Part shown: positions 9,266 through 18,189 of the stretch, piece by piece
Layout of the letters: each line of letters opens with the position of its first letter
Position numbering within the stretch: the stretch's first letter is position 1
Origin: Chitinophaga nivalis
GTDB lineage: Bacteria > Bacteroidota > Bacteroidia > Chitinophagales > Chitinophagaceae
Direction of reading: 5' to 3'
NCBI RefSeq assembly: GCF_025989125.1
Contig: NZ_JAPDNR010000001.1
Span: forward strand, 868,001-932,000
Length of the DNA stretch: 64,000 bases
Translations under genes and position numbers: made by a program
Notes under the pieces: generated by a model
Told to the model about the DNA's origin: nothing
The model's database searches: none
The model's input: the letters and a program-made list of their open reading frames with translations, nothing else

Positions 9266-10102
9266 TCAGGATTTGATAAACAAACTGGCGATAGCAACAG
9301 CCTGTGCGCCGGTTAACGGCTCATCAAATGATTCGGATGCATTTTTATCGCCCATATTATTGATTGCTGAAATATTCACATTCGCCTGCACCGTTGTTTC
9401 TTCGCCGGCATATACCGGGTCTACTGCGCTGGTAGCAATACCGCTTTGTTTCAGGGTGATCCATGGGCGCAGGTCTACTGTTTCGGCGCCCAATTTGTTT
9501 CGGCTCCGGCGCATGGAGCGGATGTGTGCTGCATGCCTTGCTTCCACGGAGTGGATGTTGAGCGCTGCCGTCAGCACATCACCGCTACCTGCCAGGTAAA
9601 TGGCCTGGCCTTTGTAGGCGCGTACGCCGGTATCTTCAAAGGCCTGTGATAGCGCCAGAAATAAATCGTAGTTACTGAAAACAGTGGCAAAGGTGCCACC
9701 GGCTGTGAAGTCGAAAGTAGGACTGGCAGCGAATCCGCCCATACCGCTTAATACATTCTGCAGGAACTTGACATGTGCCGTTTCGTGATTGCTGATGGTG
9801 GTAATAGCGCCTATGCCTTCGGCCGGAATGAGTCCGGTGGTCTCCAGTCCTTTTTTGTAGAAGGCGGCTTCCAGGTATTCCAGGGTAAGGGCCAGTGATA
9901 GCACTTCCTTTACACTGGTGCCGGTAGCCTGCCGGGCATAGGTTTTATTAAACATACTGCCCAGGGCAAACGGAATAGCTGCCAGTGCTATTTTACCACT
10001 AATGTTGGTAAACTGTTTCATGGCGTGGCGGCGTGTATCCAGTTTGTTATATACCTCCGGATCGATTTTTTCAATTTGCTGAAAAATATTGAAGAGATCC
10101 AT
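9266..10102 (-). CDS. Ferritin-like domain secreted protein
   Basis: 278 residues. A hydrophobic export segment occurs internally at about 35-55 (ISGKIALAAIPFALGSMFN), preceded by a charged N-terminus. The remainder is a four-helix ferritin-like fold of the Ferritin_2 type: LALTLEYLEAAFYKKGLE near 78, ISNHETAHVKFLQNVLSG near 105, FEDTGVRAYKGQAIYL near 155 and NIHSVEARHAAHIRSMRR near 180, giving the E/H residues expected of a di-metal site. It is a paralogue of the next gene upstream, 35 nt away and on the same strand. Function in the family is uncertain (metal or oxidative-stress protection is inferred). Confidence 0.85.
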   Translation of the reverse strand: MDLFNIFQQIEKIDPEVYNKLDTRRHAMKQFTNISGKIALAAIPFALGSMFNKTYARQATGTSVKEVLSLALTLEYLEAAFYKKGLETTGLIPAEGIGAITTISNHETAHVKFLQNVLSGMGGFAASPTFDFTAGGTFATVFSNYDLFLALSQAFEDTGVRAYKGQAIYLAGSGDVLTAALNIHSVEARHAAHIRSMRRSRNKLGAETVDLRPWITLKQSGIATSAVDPVYAGEETTVQANVNISAINNMGDKNASESFDEPLTGAQAVAIASLFIKS

Positions 10103-10137
10103 ATGTGTTGATTTAACAGATGAAAGAAGAAGAGATA

Positions 10138-10854
10138 TTATGCCGGTAACGTGTTTGTATTGATCTTCGTTTTTATAAAACCACCTGCTATGGCAAAAAC
10201 CTGTGCCGGTGTTTTAGACATTTCCAATCCGTTTGCATCTATTACTTCTGCATTGGCGAAAGAGCCATTGGAGATCAGGTCGCGGATATAGGCGGCATGC
10301 CGGGCTTCTACCGACACAATTTTGCCGGCCAGGCCCAGATAGGTTTTGCCGGCTTCGGTGGCGGAGATAAACCGGCCGGCGCCATTATAGGCCGATACGC
10401 CGAGGTCTTCAAATGCTTTTGCGGTAGCGAGCACACTATCTCTTTTTCCAAAATCAACTTTGCTGAAATCAACTTCCAGTGCGGGTATGGCGTTCCCGGA
10501 GAGGGCTGCTTTAAAAAATTCGCGATGTCCTATTTCGTGATTGCGGATGTCTGTAAAAAACGATACTTCTGTTGCGGTCATGCCGGCAAACTGGGAAGCA
10601 ATCACCTGTGTGTAAAAGGCGGCTTCGAGTTGTTCCAGTGCATAGGCATAGTTGAGTACGGCAATGTCGCCACTACCCAGACTAACGCCATCGCCTATAT
10701 TATTATCGTTATCATCATCTTTATTACAAGCTGCAAAAGAAGCTATCGCAGCGAGGGAGGCGCCGGCGCCGAGGTATTTGAGAAAATGCCGGCGATGCAA
10801 ACCGGGCATAACTTTCTTACCCTCTTCCGGAGAAGGTGTTTTCATCAAGTCCAT
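10138..10854 (-). CDS. Ferritin-like domain protein with twin-arginine-type signal
   Basis: From the ATG at 10854 the protein has 238 residues. The signal RRHFLKYLGAGASLAAIASF-AAC resembles a twin-arginine signal followed by a lipobox Cys, so a folded metalloprotein exported by Tat and lipidated is plausible. Helical blocks match its neighbour: LNYAYALEQLEAAFYTQV, IRNHEIGHREFFKAAL, FEDLGVSAYNGAGRFI and IVSVEARHAAYIRDLI, each with the E/H ligands. A longer frame from 10887 adds 11 residues and puts the signal too far in. It is first of the two-gene ferritin-like pair. Confidence 0.85.
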   Translation of the reverse strand: MDLMKTPSPEEGKKVMPGLHRRHFLKYLGAGASLAAIASFAACNKDDDNDNNIGDGVSLGSGDIAVLNYAYALEQLEAAFYTQVIASQFAGMTATEVSFFTDIRNHEIGHREFFKAALSGNAIPALEVDFSKVDFGKRDSVLATAKAFEDLGVSAYNGAGRFISATEAGKTYLGLAGKIVSVEARHAAYIRDLISNGSFANAEVIDANGLEMSKTPAQVFAIAGGFIKTKINTNTLPA

Positions 10855-11079
10855 AAGATAAATTTTTAGTGAAGAATAATAGATCACACTGCGCTGTTAT
10901 AGAACAGCAACGGGTTTCACGGGTGCTGGCAGATAAACTTGCAAACACCTGATGAGCATATACGGGACTTGATGAAAACCGGTTTTAAAAAAGATAATAT
11001 TTTTTTGAAGCAGACTGCAGGTAATAAAAGATTGGCTCCGGAGCTGGCTTTTAATATTTTTCTGTTGGCAAAGAGGCCG

Positions 11080-11232
11080 CTATAAGGCGCGGCCCCGGAT
11101 AATATTTACTAATACAGCTATAATCGCCAGTACCAGCAAAACATGTATGAGTGCACCGGCAGAGTAAACAAAGAATCCAAGTAACCATCCGATAATCAGA
11201 ATAACGGCTATCAAATACAAAAGACTGTTCAT
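11080..11232 (-). CDS. Small lmo0937-type membrane protein
   Basis: 50 residues, starting at the ATG at 11232: MNSLLYLIAVILIIGWLLGF followed by a second hydrophobic segment (IHVLLVLAIIAVLVNIIRG). Two transmembrane helices and the pattern GWLLGFFVYSAGALIHVLLVLA fit the lmo0937 family of tiny membrane proteins, often stress-induced in Bacteroidota. A hairpin (GGCCGC / GCGGCC, 11075-11093) overlaps the stop codon and may end the transcript. It is divergent from the DUF2383 stress gene. Confidence 0.8.
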   Translation of the reverse strand: MNSLLYLIAVILIIGWLLGFFVYSAGALIHVLLVLAIIAVLVNIIRGRAL

Positions 11233-11496
11233 GATATTAAGTTTTGATTCACATATGTAACTGGAAATTCTATGCCAATGCTGTAATCGTTTGATATAGC
11301 AGTAATAATAGGGTTGTTGATGGATGCAATTGTGGAAGGTTCTCCCCCATGCGGGAAGAAATAGCACGGAAATAAAAATGGTGAAATACTTGTAAATCCT
11401 TTATTACAAAGGGTTGTACAGAATGGATGCATTTTTGGAAATGATATTATTATATAGTGAAAAACCATTTACAATAACCATAAAATTTATTGAATT

Positions 11497-11961
11497 ATGT
11501 TACAACAGGAGCAACTCAGTTCGCTATTAAGAGATCTCGTAAAATTGAATTACGATCGTGTGGAAGGTTATAAAAAAGCCATTGCCGCTACGGATGATAC
11601 AGACCTTAGTGTGTTATTCAAACAATTAATAGCAGATAGTGAAAGCAACGCAGCGCAACTCAATGCACAACTGTCCGCAGAGGGAGCCGAAACCGCTACA
11701 ACAGATACCATTGCCGGTAAACTATATCGTACCTGGATGGATGTAAAAGGATTGTTCACTGGTAACGACCGGGAATCGGTATTGTCTTCCTGCGAGTATG
11801 GAGAAGATGTGATTCAACGGGCCTATGTGGATGCGCTGAAGAGTGAGGTGTCGATGCCCTTTGCGATACGTGAATTGATCAGTAAACAAAAAGATGTGTT
11901 GAAGAATGCACATGATACGATTAAATCATACCGGGATATTGCAAAAGTAAATCATTCGTGA
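11497..11961 (+). CDS. PA2169-family (DUF2383) four-helix-bundle protein
   Basis: 154 residues, all helical and soluble. It starts LSSLLRDLVKLNYDRVEGYKKA and carries the conserved block around residue 95-110 (SCEYGEDVIQRAYVDAL) and LISKQKDVLKNAHDTIKSYRD at the C-terminus, which fit the PA2169/DUF2383 family of ferritin-like helical bundles. The role is unknown; in Bacteroidota such genes often accompany general-stress genes such as the small membrane protein encoded divergently here. Confidence 0.85.
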   Translation: MLQQEQLSSLLRDLVKLNYDRVEGYKKAIAATDDTDLSVLFKQLIADSESNAAQLNAQLSAEGAETATTDTIAGKLYRTWMDVKGLFTGNDRESVLSSCEYGEDVIQRAYVDALKSEVSMPFAIRELISKQKDVLKNAHDTIKSYRDIAKVNHS

Positions 11962-12118
11962 TCACTTTTCATTCTGTGCATTTGTGCGGGTGCTGTTCTT
12001 TTTGTTCAATGTTGTGACGGACATGGTTGTTCGGGATTACCATCCTATTTTTAGGAACTGGTATTCCAATCATACTTATCTTAATAAGTAATATGGCAAT
12101 TACGGGATTTTTCGGTAC

Positions 12119-12158
12119 AGGGCTGCTTCTATGTCTTTTGAAGCAGCCCTTTTTTTAT
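12119..12158 (+). terminator. Rho-independent terminator downstream of the DUF2383 gene
   Basis: Perfect 11-bp stem (AGGGCTGCTTC / GAAGCAGCCCT), 10-nt loop, then TTTTTTTAT. It lies about 160 nt after the stop at 11961, leaving either a long 3' UTR or room for a short independent transcript. The rest of the 420-bp gap (11962-12381) shows no convincing gene. Confidence 0.85.
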
Positions 12159-12343
12159 AATAAAACGGAACTGTTTATCGTTAAGCATGCATATCCGGAG
12201 CACCCTGCAAGCGGGCTATTGTTCAAAATATGCTCGTTTATTCATTTTGTTCAGTTTTTGCTTCGCCCTTTTTTATTTAGATGACAATGTTATCTTTATT
12301 TCAGACTAAGAGAAGTACACCTTGTAATATTTTTAACCTCCAT

Positions 12344-12383
12344 GAAAAACAGCCAGTGGCCTACGGTCGCTGGTTTTGTTTTT
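12344..12383 (-). terminator. Bidirectional terminator at the end of the thiamine operon
   Basis: Nine-bp stem with two G-T pairs (CCAGTGGCC / GGTCGCTGG), 3-nt loop; TTTTGTTTTT follows on the plus strand and CTGTTTTT on the minus strand. It directly follows the thiH stop at 12382. Confidence 0.75.
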
Positions 12384-13500
12384 AATAGGATGCAGGAGAG
12401 AAAGCCTGATCCCAGTCTTTCCATACCGGCTCGTATCCTTGCTGCCGCAACATCTCCGCAATAGCCGCCGCACTCCGGTCATCAGAAATCTCAAATTGTT
12501 CCAGCGACTGCGGATCTACTACATAGCCACCCGGATTGGTTTTGGAGCCGGCACTCATGGTGGTAATACCCAGGCGGATTATATGATTTCTGAATCGTTC
12601 TTCTTCGCGGGTAGAAATACTTAATTCAACTTCCTGGTTAAATAAACGGTAGGCACAGATGAGTTGTACCAGTTCCCGGTCGCGCATTTCTACCTTGGGA
12701 GCTAAGCCGCCTGAAAAGGGACGTAGCCGCGGAAAGGAAATACTGTATTTGGTTTGCCAGTATTTTTTTTCCAGGTACTGCAGGTGCAGGGCAGTATAAA
12801 AACTATCTGTCCGCCAGTCTTCCAGTCCGATGAGTACGCCCAGTCCCATCTTGTGGATGCCTGCCCGCCCCAGTCTGTCGGGGGTTTCCAGCCGGTAGTC
12901 GAAACTGGATTTCCGGCCTTTCGGGTGATGTTTTTTATAGTCATCCCGGTGATAGGTTTCCTGGTATACCAGTACCGCATGCAGCCCCATGGCGGCGAGT
13001 TCGCGGTAATCTGCTTCGTCCATGGGTTGTACCTCCATGGAAATATTGGCAAAGTGCGGCTGCAGCAACGACAAGGTTTTCTTGAAATAGTCCAGACCTA
13101 CCAGCTGATGCGCCTCCCCTGTTACCAGCAACACATGATCGTATCCCATCTGTTTGATGGCTGCTGTTTCCTGCAATATCTCTGCAGGTGTCAGGGTTTT
13201 CCGCCTGATTTTATTATCCAGGCTAAACCCGCAGTAGGTACATATATTCTGGCATTCGTTGGATAAATATAAGGGCACATACAACTGCATGGTATTCCCA
13301 AAGCGCTGTAGCGTAAGCTGGTGGCTGATGGCCGCCATTGGCTCCAGATAGGCCGCTGCAGCCGGTGATATCAATGCGGCAAAATCATCGATGGTACGGT
13401 GACTGCTATGTAGTGCTTCTTCCACATCCTGCGATGTTTTAGCATAGATACCTGCTTTTACCGTGTCCCAGTCATACTGCTCAAATATGCTTTTAAACAT
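12382..13500 (-). CDS. thiH: 2-iminoacetate synthase ThiH
   Basis: Radical SAM tyrosine lyase that makes dehydroglycine (2-iminoacetate) for the thiazole ring of thiamine. 372 residues, normal length. The [4Fe-4S] motif CxxxCxxC appears as CQNICTYCGFS near residue 82, followed by the family blocks GYDHVLLVTGEAHQLVGLDYF, SMEVQPMDEADYREL and HKMGLGVLIGLEDWRTDSF, and the C-terminal TTMSAGSKTNPGGY. It is the last gene of the operon, 27 nt after thiG, its partner in thiazole formation. Confidence 0.97.
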   Translation of the reverse strand: MFKSIFEQYDWDTVKAGIYAKTSQDVEEALHSSHRTIDDFAALISPAAAAYLEPMAAISHQLTLQRFGNTMQLYVPLYLSNECQNICTYCGFSLDNKIRRKTLTPAEILQETAAIKQMGYDHVLLVTGEAHQLVGLDYFKKTLSLLQPHFANISMEVQPMDEADYRELAAMGLHAVLVYQETYHRDDYKKHHPKGRKSSFDYRLETPDRLGRAGIHKMGLGVLIGLEDWRTDSFYTALHLQYLEKKYWQTKYSISFPRLRPFSGGLAPKVEMRDRELVQLICAYRLFNQEVELSISTREEERFRNHIIRLGITTMSAGSKTNPGGYVVDPQSLEQFEISDDRSAAAIAEMLRQQGYEPVWKDWDQAFSPASY

Positions 13501-13527
13501 GTTGGCGGATTAATGGTGATCAATAAT

Positions 13528-14301
13528 TTATGCTTCTTCCAGGAAAGCGGTCAACGGACTGGAAGCAATGGCCCGCGTGTTAACGGCCGGTAATCCTGCT
13601 TCATAGGCCATCCGGCCGGCTTCCACGCCTGCTTTGAAGGCTGCAGCCATCTCTACGGGGCGCTTTGCAACAGCGATGGCGGTATTCACCAGCACGGCGC
13701 TGGCGCCTATTTCCATGGCCTGCGCAGCCTGCGAAGGACTGCCAATACCAGCATCCACAATAACCGGAATATTACTCTGGGCAATAATGATTTCCAGGAA
13801 GTCGAGTGTCTTTAATCCTTTGTTGCTGCCGATAGGTGATCCCAGCGGCATGACGGCTGCGGTACCCACTTCTTCGAGCCGCTTACACAGCACGGGGTCC
13901 GCATGCACATAAGGCAATACTACAAAGCCTAGCTTTACCAGTTCGGTGGCTGCCTGGAGTGTTTCTACCGGATCGGGCATCAGGTAGCGCGGGTCCGGAT
14001 GTATCTCCAGTTTAATCCAGTTGGTTTCCAGGGCTTCGCGTGCCAGCAGTGCGGCATACACAGCTTCTTTCGCCGTTCTTACACCGGAGGTATTCGGTAG
14101 CAGGTGGATATGCGGATGCGCCAGGTGCTGCAACATATCATCTGCCTTATTATCCATATCCACCCGTTTGAGTGCTACGGTTACCAGTTCAGAACCGGAA
14201 GCCAGTAACGCCGCTTCCATAATGGATGCCGCAGAAAATTTTCCGGTGCCGGTAAATAAGCGGGAAGAAAACTGCCTGCCGGCTATGATTAATGGTTCCA
14301 T
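13528..14301 (-). CDS. thiG: Thiazole synthase ThiG
   Basis: Forms the thiazole phosphate from DXP, ThiS thiocarboxylate and dehydroglycine. 257 residues, a TIM barrel of usual length. Visible motifs: SRLFTGTGKFSA near 13, LLPNTSGVRTAKEAVYAA near 68, NWIKLEIHPDPRYLMPDP near 95 (the Lys that forms a Schiff base with DXP), VMPLGSPIGSNKGL near 150 and PVIVDAGIGSPSQAAQAMEIG near 180. The start ATG overlaps the end of thiE by 13 nt, which suggests coupled translation. Confidence 0.97.
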   Translation of the reverse strand: MEPLIIAGRQFSSRLFTGTGKFSAASIMEAALLASGSELVTVALKRVDMDNKADDMLQHLAHPHIHLLPNTSGVRTAKEAVYAALLAREALETNWIKLEIHPDPRYLMPDPVETLQAATELVKLGFVVLPYVHADPVLCKRLEEVGTAAVMPLGSPIGSNKGLKTLDFLEIIIAQSNIPVIVDAGIGSPSQAAQAMEIGASAVLVNTAIAVAKRPVEMAAAFKAGVEAGRMAYEAGLPAVNTRAIASSPLTAFLEEA

Positions 14302-14921
14302 GTTGCTTGTTTGTTTACCAGGTTATAAATATCAGCTACGAGCGGTTGTTTGTTGGCCGCATGGGTAATCAGGCCGCTGGTAGCAATGCCATAAATGCCT
14401 GTTTGCATCAGCGCCGGAATATCTTCCTGCAGAATGCCGCCGATAGCAATAACGGGAATGGCTATATTTTTTTCTTTCAGCGCCTGCATGATGGCCGTAT
14501 ATCCGGATAAGCCCAGTATCGGGCTAAGATTTTCTTTGGTCGTTGTAAACCGGAATGGTCCCACGCCTACATAGTTGGCGCCGTGTGCTGCATGCGTAAG
14601 AATATCTGCCAGGGTATTGGCCGTACCACCAACGATTTTGTTGTCGCCGACGATCGCCCTGGCTGCGGCTACTGTCATATCGTTGAGTCCTACGTGTACG
14701 CCGGAAGCATCTATGGCAGCGGCTATCTGCGGATGGTCATTGATGATGAGCGTAGCCTGATAGCGGTCGCAGATTTTCTTTACAGCTGCTGCCACCGGCA
14801 GTATATTTTCCGGTGTTTCGTGTTTGATACGCAGCTGAATCCACTTGCAGCCGGCATCGCAGGCAGCGAGAATGTTGTCGGTATGTGGTGCTTGTGATAT
14901 GTAGTGTAAGGTGCTGGTCAT
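14289..14921 (-). CDS. thiE: Thiamine-phosphate synthase ThiE
   Basis: Joins HMP-PP and thiazole phosphate to thiamine phosphate. 210 residues; TIM-barrel motifs are clear: KWIQLRIKHE near 28 (QLR binding of pyrophosphate), LIINDHPQIAAAIDASGVHVGLND near 58, GGTANTLAD, ANYVGVGPFRFTTTKENL near 115 and VIAIGGILQEDI near 155. It keeps the residues that the second ThiE-like protein in this operon lacks, so this copy is the likely synthase. Its start overlaps the thiD stop by 4 nt. Confidence 0.95.
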   Translation of the reverse strand: MTSTLHYISQAPHTDNILAACDAGCKWIQLRIKHETPENILPVAAAVKKICDRYQATLIINDHPQIAAAIDASGVHVGLNDMTVAAARAIVGDNKIVGGTANTLADILTHAAHGANYVGVGPFRFTTTKENLSPILGLSGYTAIMQALKEKNIAIPVIAIGGILQEDIPALMQTGIYGIATSGLITHAANKQPLVADIYNLVNKQATWNH

Positions 14922-15670
14922 AAATAATGATATCCTGTGAGTGATGGGTTACTGCCTAACAGCTTTTCCGTATAGGCTTTGGCGTGATGGCAGGCGTCAG
15001 GTAGTGATAAGCCCTTTGCCAGTCCGGCTGTGACGGCGGCAGATAAGACACATCCGGAGCCATGCTTGGGAAATACCTGTGCATGGCCGGGCGGTATCAC
15101 ATGTGTGGTGGCGCCGGTAAATAAGGTATCGTAACCGGGCCGTTGCCGGTGATGGCCTCCTTTCAGCAATACGGCGCAGGAGTCCGACAATATTTTTGCC
15201 GCAGCTTCCCCGTCCGTATGGCCGGCTAACGCCAACGCCTCATCGTAGTTGGGCGTAAGCAGGTAAATATCGGCCAGCAGCTCTTTCCAGGCCTGTTGCC
15301 GGATGCTGTCGTGAAAGGTGAAACCTGCCGATGCTTTGAGTACCGGATCGAGGATGATACGGATGTCTGGTACCAGTTGTTTCAGTTCCCGTACAACCGT
15401 CTGCAAGGCTGATACATCTTCCATAATCCCTATTTTACAATATGGTACGGTACAGCTGTTTAACAGTGGGGTGGCCTGTGCCAGGATCTGAGCAGTAGGT
15501 AACCATTCCACCGACAGGAAACGGTCGGCGGTTTGTACGGTAATCGCTGTGCAGATGCCCAGCCCGTTTACCCGGTGTTGTTCGAAGGTTTTGATATCTG
15601 CCAGTAGTCCTGCTCCCCCGCTGGGGTCCAGGCCGGCAAAGCTCATCACATAAGGTCGCTCTTGTTCCAT
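14918..15670 (-). CDS. thiD: Hydroxymethylpyrimidine/phosphomethylpyrimidine kinase ThiD
   Basis: PfkB-type kinase that phosphorylates HMP twice to HMP-PP. From the ATG at 15670 the protein has 250 residues and begins MEQERPYVMSFAGLDPSGGAGLLADIKTFE with the substrate-binding GLDPSGGAG motif at about 14. Other marks: AITVQTADRF, DPVLKASAGF near 130, LLTPNYDEALAL near 163, and the nucleotide/catalytic site HGSGCVLSAAVTAGLAKG near 215. A longer frame from 15757 lacks homology in its extension. Its start lies inside the tail of the tenI-like gene (25-nt overlap). Confidence 0.95.
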   Translation of the reverse strand: MEQERPYVMSFAGLDPSGGAGLLADIKTFEQHRVNGLGICTAITVQTADRFLSVEWLPTAQILAQATPLLNSCTVPYCKIGIMEDVSALQTVVRELKQLVPDIRIILDPVLKASAGFTFHDSIRQQAWKELLADIYLLTPNYDEALALAGHTDGEAAAKILSDSCAVLLKGGHHRQRPGYDTLFTGATTHVIPPGHAQVFPKHGSGCVLSAAVTAGLAKGLSLPDACHHAKAYTEKLLGSNPSLTGYHYL

Positions 15671-16236
15671 AATTCCTGTATACGGTAATAGTGTTCCACT
15701 GCTTGGGCCGGCTCCTGCCAGATGGCGCCCAATATGGCGGCGCCATCGAATTGCCATTGTTTTATTTGTCTGATATTATGTGCATCTACGCCGCCCAGTG
15801 CCAAAACCTGGTGCGGGCCTTTGTTTGTTAAGGTTTGCGCATGTTGCCCCTTGTAGTCCGGTTTGGAAATACTGTTGAAAACCGGACTTAATAACAAGGT
15901 GGAAAAATGAGGCCCCAGTAAGGGGATGTCGGCCGTGTCATGTATCCCTGTGCTATGTTGTAGCTGTGGTGATACCTGTGCCGGTGTTACCTGTTGCCGG
16001 GCGGCTCCGCTCCAGTGTATGCCTGCTAATCCATATTGGTGGCAAACATCCACCTGATCCCGGATGATCAGCCGATGGTAAAAAGCAGGTGATATCTGTG
16101 TCACCAGTTGGCTGTACTGGCTGGCATCCCATCCGGGTTTACGGAGTAACACCCGGTCGGCGCCCGCTTCCAGCAGGTGCGTGATAATAGTACCTTCTTC
16201 TTTTACCGCTGTTGCAGCTGTGATAATCCAGATCAT
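15646..16236 (-). CDS. TenI-like member of the thiamine-phosphate synthase superfamily
   Basis: 196 residues, shorter and more divergent than the ThiE encoded downstream. The barrel can be traced (GADRVLLRKPG, RLIIRDQVDVCHQYGLAGIHWSG, LLLSPVFNSISKPDY, VLALGGVDAHNIRQI), but the QLR pyrophosphate motif and the ND-R motif of true synthases are altered. In Bacillus TenI is a thiazole tautomerase that aids the aromatisation of the ThiG product; the same job is inferred here. Position between thiC and thiD is common in Bacteroidota thi operons. It follows thiC after a 14-nt gap. Confidence 0.8.
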   Translation of the reverse strand: MIWIITAATAVKEEGTIITHLLEAGADRVLLRKPGWDASQYSQLVTQISPAFYHRLIIRDQVDVCHQYGLAGIHWSGAARQQVTPAQVSPQLQHSTGIHDTADIPLLGPHFSTLLLSPVFNSISKPDYKGQHAQTLTNKGPHQVLALGGVDAHNIRQIKQWQFDGAAILGAIWQEPAQAVEHYYRIQELWNKSDLM

Positions 16237-16250
16237 ACGCGTGGCGGTTA

Positions 16251-18107
16251 CTACAGATAAAGTTCTCCTCCCTGGCGGGCAAATGTTTTAGCCTGTTCTT
16301 CCATACCTGCCAACAGCGCTTCATTTTCTCCGATGCCTTGCTGGCTGGCAAATTCCCGCACTTCCTGGGTGATCTTCATGGAGCAGAAATTAGGTCCGCA
16401 CATGGAGCAGAAATGGGCAATTTTGGCGCCTTCCGCCGGCAGGGTTTCATCATGATACGCACGGGCTGTTTCGGGATCGAGTGACAGGTTGAACTGGTCT
16501 TCCCAGCGGAATTCGAAACGTGCCTTGCTGAGGGCATTATCGCGGTGCTGTGCGCCCGGATGACCTTTGGCCAGGTCGGCAGCATGTGCGGCGATTTTAT
16601 AGGTAATAACGCCTTGCCGTACGTCTTCTTTATTGGGTAAGCCCAGGTGTTCCTTCGGGGTTACATAGCACAGCATAGCAGTACCAAACCAGCCAATCAT
16701 GGCTGCGCCGATACCGGATGTGATGTGATCATAACCAGGCGCGATGTCAGTCGTTAAAGGGCCGAGGGTATAGAATGGTGCTTCATGGCACTGCGCCAGC
16801 TGCTTATCCATGTTTTCCTTGATAAGGTGCATGGGTACGTGGCCGGGGCCTTCTATCATTACCTGTATGTCGTGTTTCCAGGCGATTTTGGTCAGCTCTC
16901 CCAAGGTTTCCAGTTCTGCAAACTGGGCGGCATCGTTGGCATCGGCGATGCTGCCGGGCCGGAGACCATCACCCAAAGAAAAGGAAACATCATAGGCCTT
17001 CATGATTTCGCAGATTTCCTCAAAGTGCGTATAGAGGAAGTTTTCCCGGTGGTGCGAGAGACACCATTTGGCCATAATAGAGCCGCCGCGGGATACAATA
17101 CCGGTGGTTCGTTTAGCCGTTAACGGTATATACCGCAGCAGTACGCCGGCATGGATGGTGAAATAGTCTACGCCTTGTTCTGCCTGTTCAATCAGGGTGT
17201 CGCGGAATATTTCCCAGGTGAGTGCTTCTGCTTTACCATTTACTTTTTCCAGTGCCTGATAAATGGGTACGGTACCAATAGGTACAGGTGAATTACGGAT
17301 AATCCATTCGCGGGTTTCGTGAATGTTTTTGCCGGTGCTGAGATCCATAATGGTATCAGCGCCCCAGCGGCAGGACCACACGGCTTTTTCTACTTCTTCT
17401 TCAATGCTGGAGGTAACCGCAGAGTTGCCGATGTTGGCATTTATTTTTACCAGGAAGTTGCGGCCTATAATCATAGGTTCGCTTTCCGGATGATTGATGT
17501 TGGCGGGTATAATGGCGCGTCCGGCGGCGATTTCCTCCCGTACGAACTCCGGTGTAATATATTTCACGGGTGTGTTGGCGCCAAAGCTGTGGCCTTTATG
17601 CTGGTGCCACGTAGGATTATTTTGCTCAAACAGCTGATCGGCACACTGGTTTTCGCGGATAGCGATGTATTCCATTTCAGGCGTGATGATCCCTTTTTTA
17701 GCGTAGTGCAGTTGAGATACGTTGTGGCCTTTCTTTGCACGCAAAGGCTTTTTTATGCTGCTCATGCGGGGCATCTTACCACCTTCTTCCGATAGCTGCC
17801 GTACATAGGCGCTGGAGTATTGCGGCAGCTGTTCCACATCACCTCTGCCGGTGATCCATTCTTCGCGAACGCGGGGAATACCGGTGGTTACATCGATGTA
17901 TATTGCCGGATCAGAAAAAGGACCGCTGGTATCATATACCACTACAGGCGCATTGGGAGTGGCGGCGCCGTTTTTACCATGCAGGCGTGTTGCTGTAAGT
18001 GTAATACGGCGCATGGCTACGCGTACCGGATGTAGTTGTCCGTTGATATATATTTTTTCAGACGCAGGAAAAGGAGCGCGACTAATGGCCGCAGGTTGCT
18101 GTTGCAT
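16251..18107 (-). CDS. thiC: Phosphomethylpyrimidine synthase ThiC
   Basis: Radical SAM enzyme that rearranges AIR into HMP phosphate. 618 residues. The atypical C-terminal cluster motif CxxCxxxxC is present as CSMCGPNFC near residue 568. Other family blocks: NPTWHQHKGHSFGANTPV, INANIGNSAVTSSIEEEVEKA near 223, WGADTIMDLSTGKNIHETRE, DYFTIHAGVLLRYIPLTAKR and EGPGHVPMHLIKENM. An N-terminal segment of about 90 residues (INGQLHPVRVAMRRI) is the ThiC-associated domain of the longer form. It is the second gene of the TPP-controlled operon, 82 nt after thiS. Confidence 0.98.
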   Translation of the reverse strand: MQQQPAAISRAPFPASEKIYINGQLHPVRVAMRRITLTATRLHGKNGAATPNAPVVVYDTSGPFSDPAIYIDVTTGIPRVREEWITGRGDVEQLPQYSSAYVRQLSEEGGKMPRMSSIKKPLRAKKGHNVSQLHYAKKGIITPEMEYIAIRENQCADQLFEQNNPTWHQHKGHSFGANTPVKYITPEFVREEIAAGRAIIPANINHPESEPMIIGRNFLVKINANIGNSAVTSSIEEEVEKAVWSCRWGADTIMDLSTGKNIHETREWIIRNSPVPIGTVPIYQALEKVNGKAEALTWEIFRDTLIEQAEQGVDYFTIHAGVLLRYIPLTAKRTTGIVSRGGSIMAKWCLSHHRENFLYTHFEEICEIMKAYDVSFSLGDGLRPGSIADANDAAQFAELETLGELTKIAWKHDIQVMIEGPGHVPMHLIKENMDKQLAQCHEAPFYTLGPLTTDIAPGYDHITSGIGAAMIGWFGTAMLCYVTPKEHLGLPNKEDVRQGVITYKIAAHAADLAKGHPGAQHRDNALSKARFEFRWEDQFNLSLDPETARAYHDETLPAEGAKIAHFCSMCGPNFCSMKITQEVREFASQQGIGENEALLAGMEEQAKTFARQGGELYL

Positions 18108-18189
18108 GTAGATGGTTTTTTGCAGATAGAAATAATGGTTCCGTAATAGCTAACTACGGAAACGGATACACGAAAAATAAAATGGTTGC

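Noticed and set aside
12027..12284. Plus-strand 85-codon frame with hydrophobic N-terminus
   Set aside because: Starts with TTG, runs straight through a strong terminator stem and has no family resemblance.
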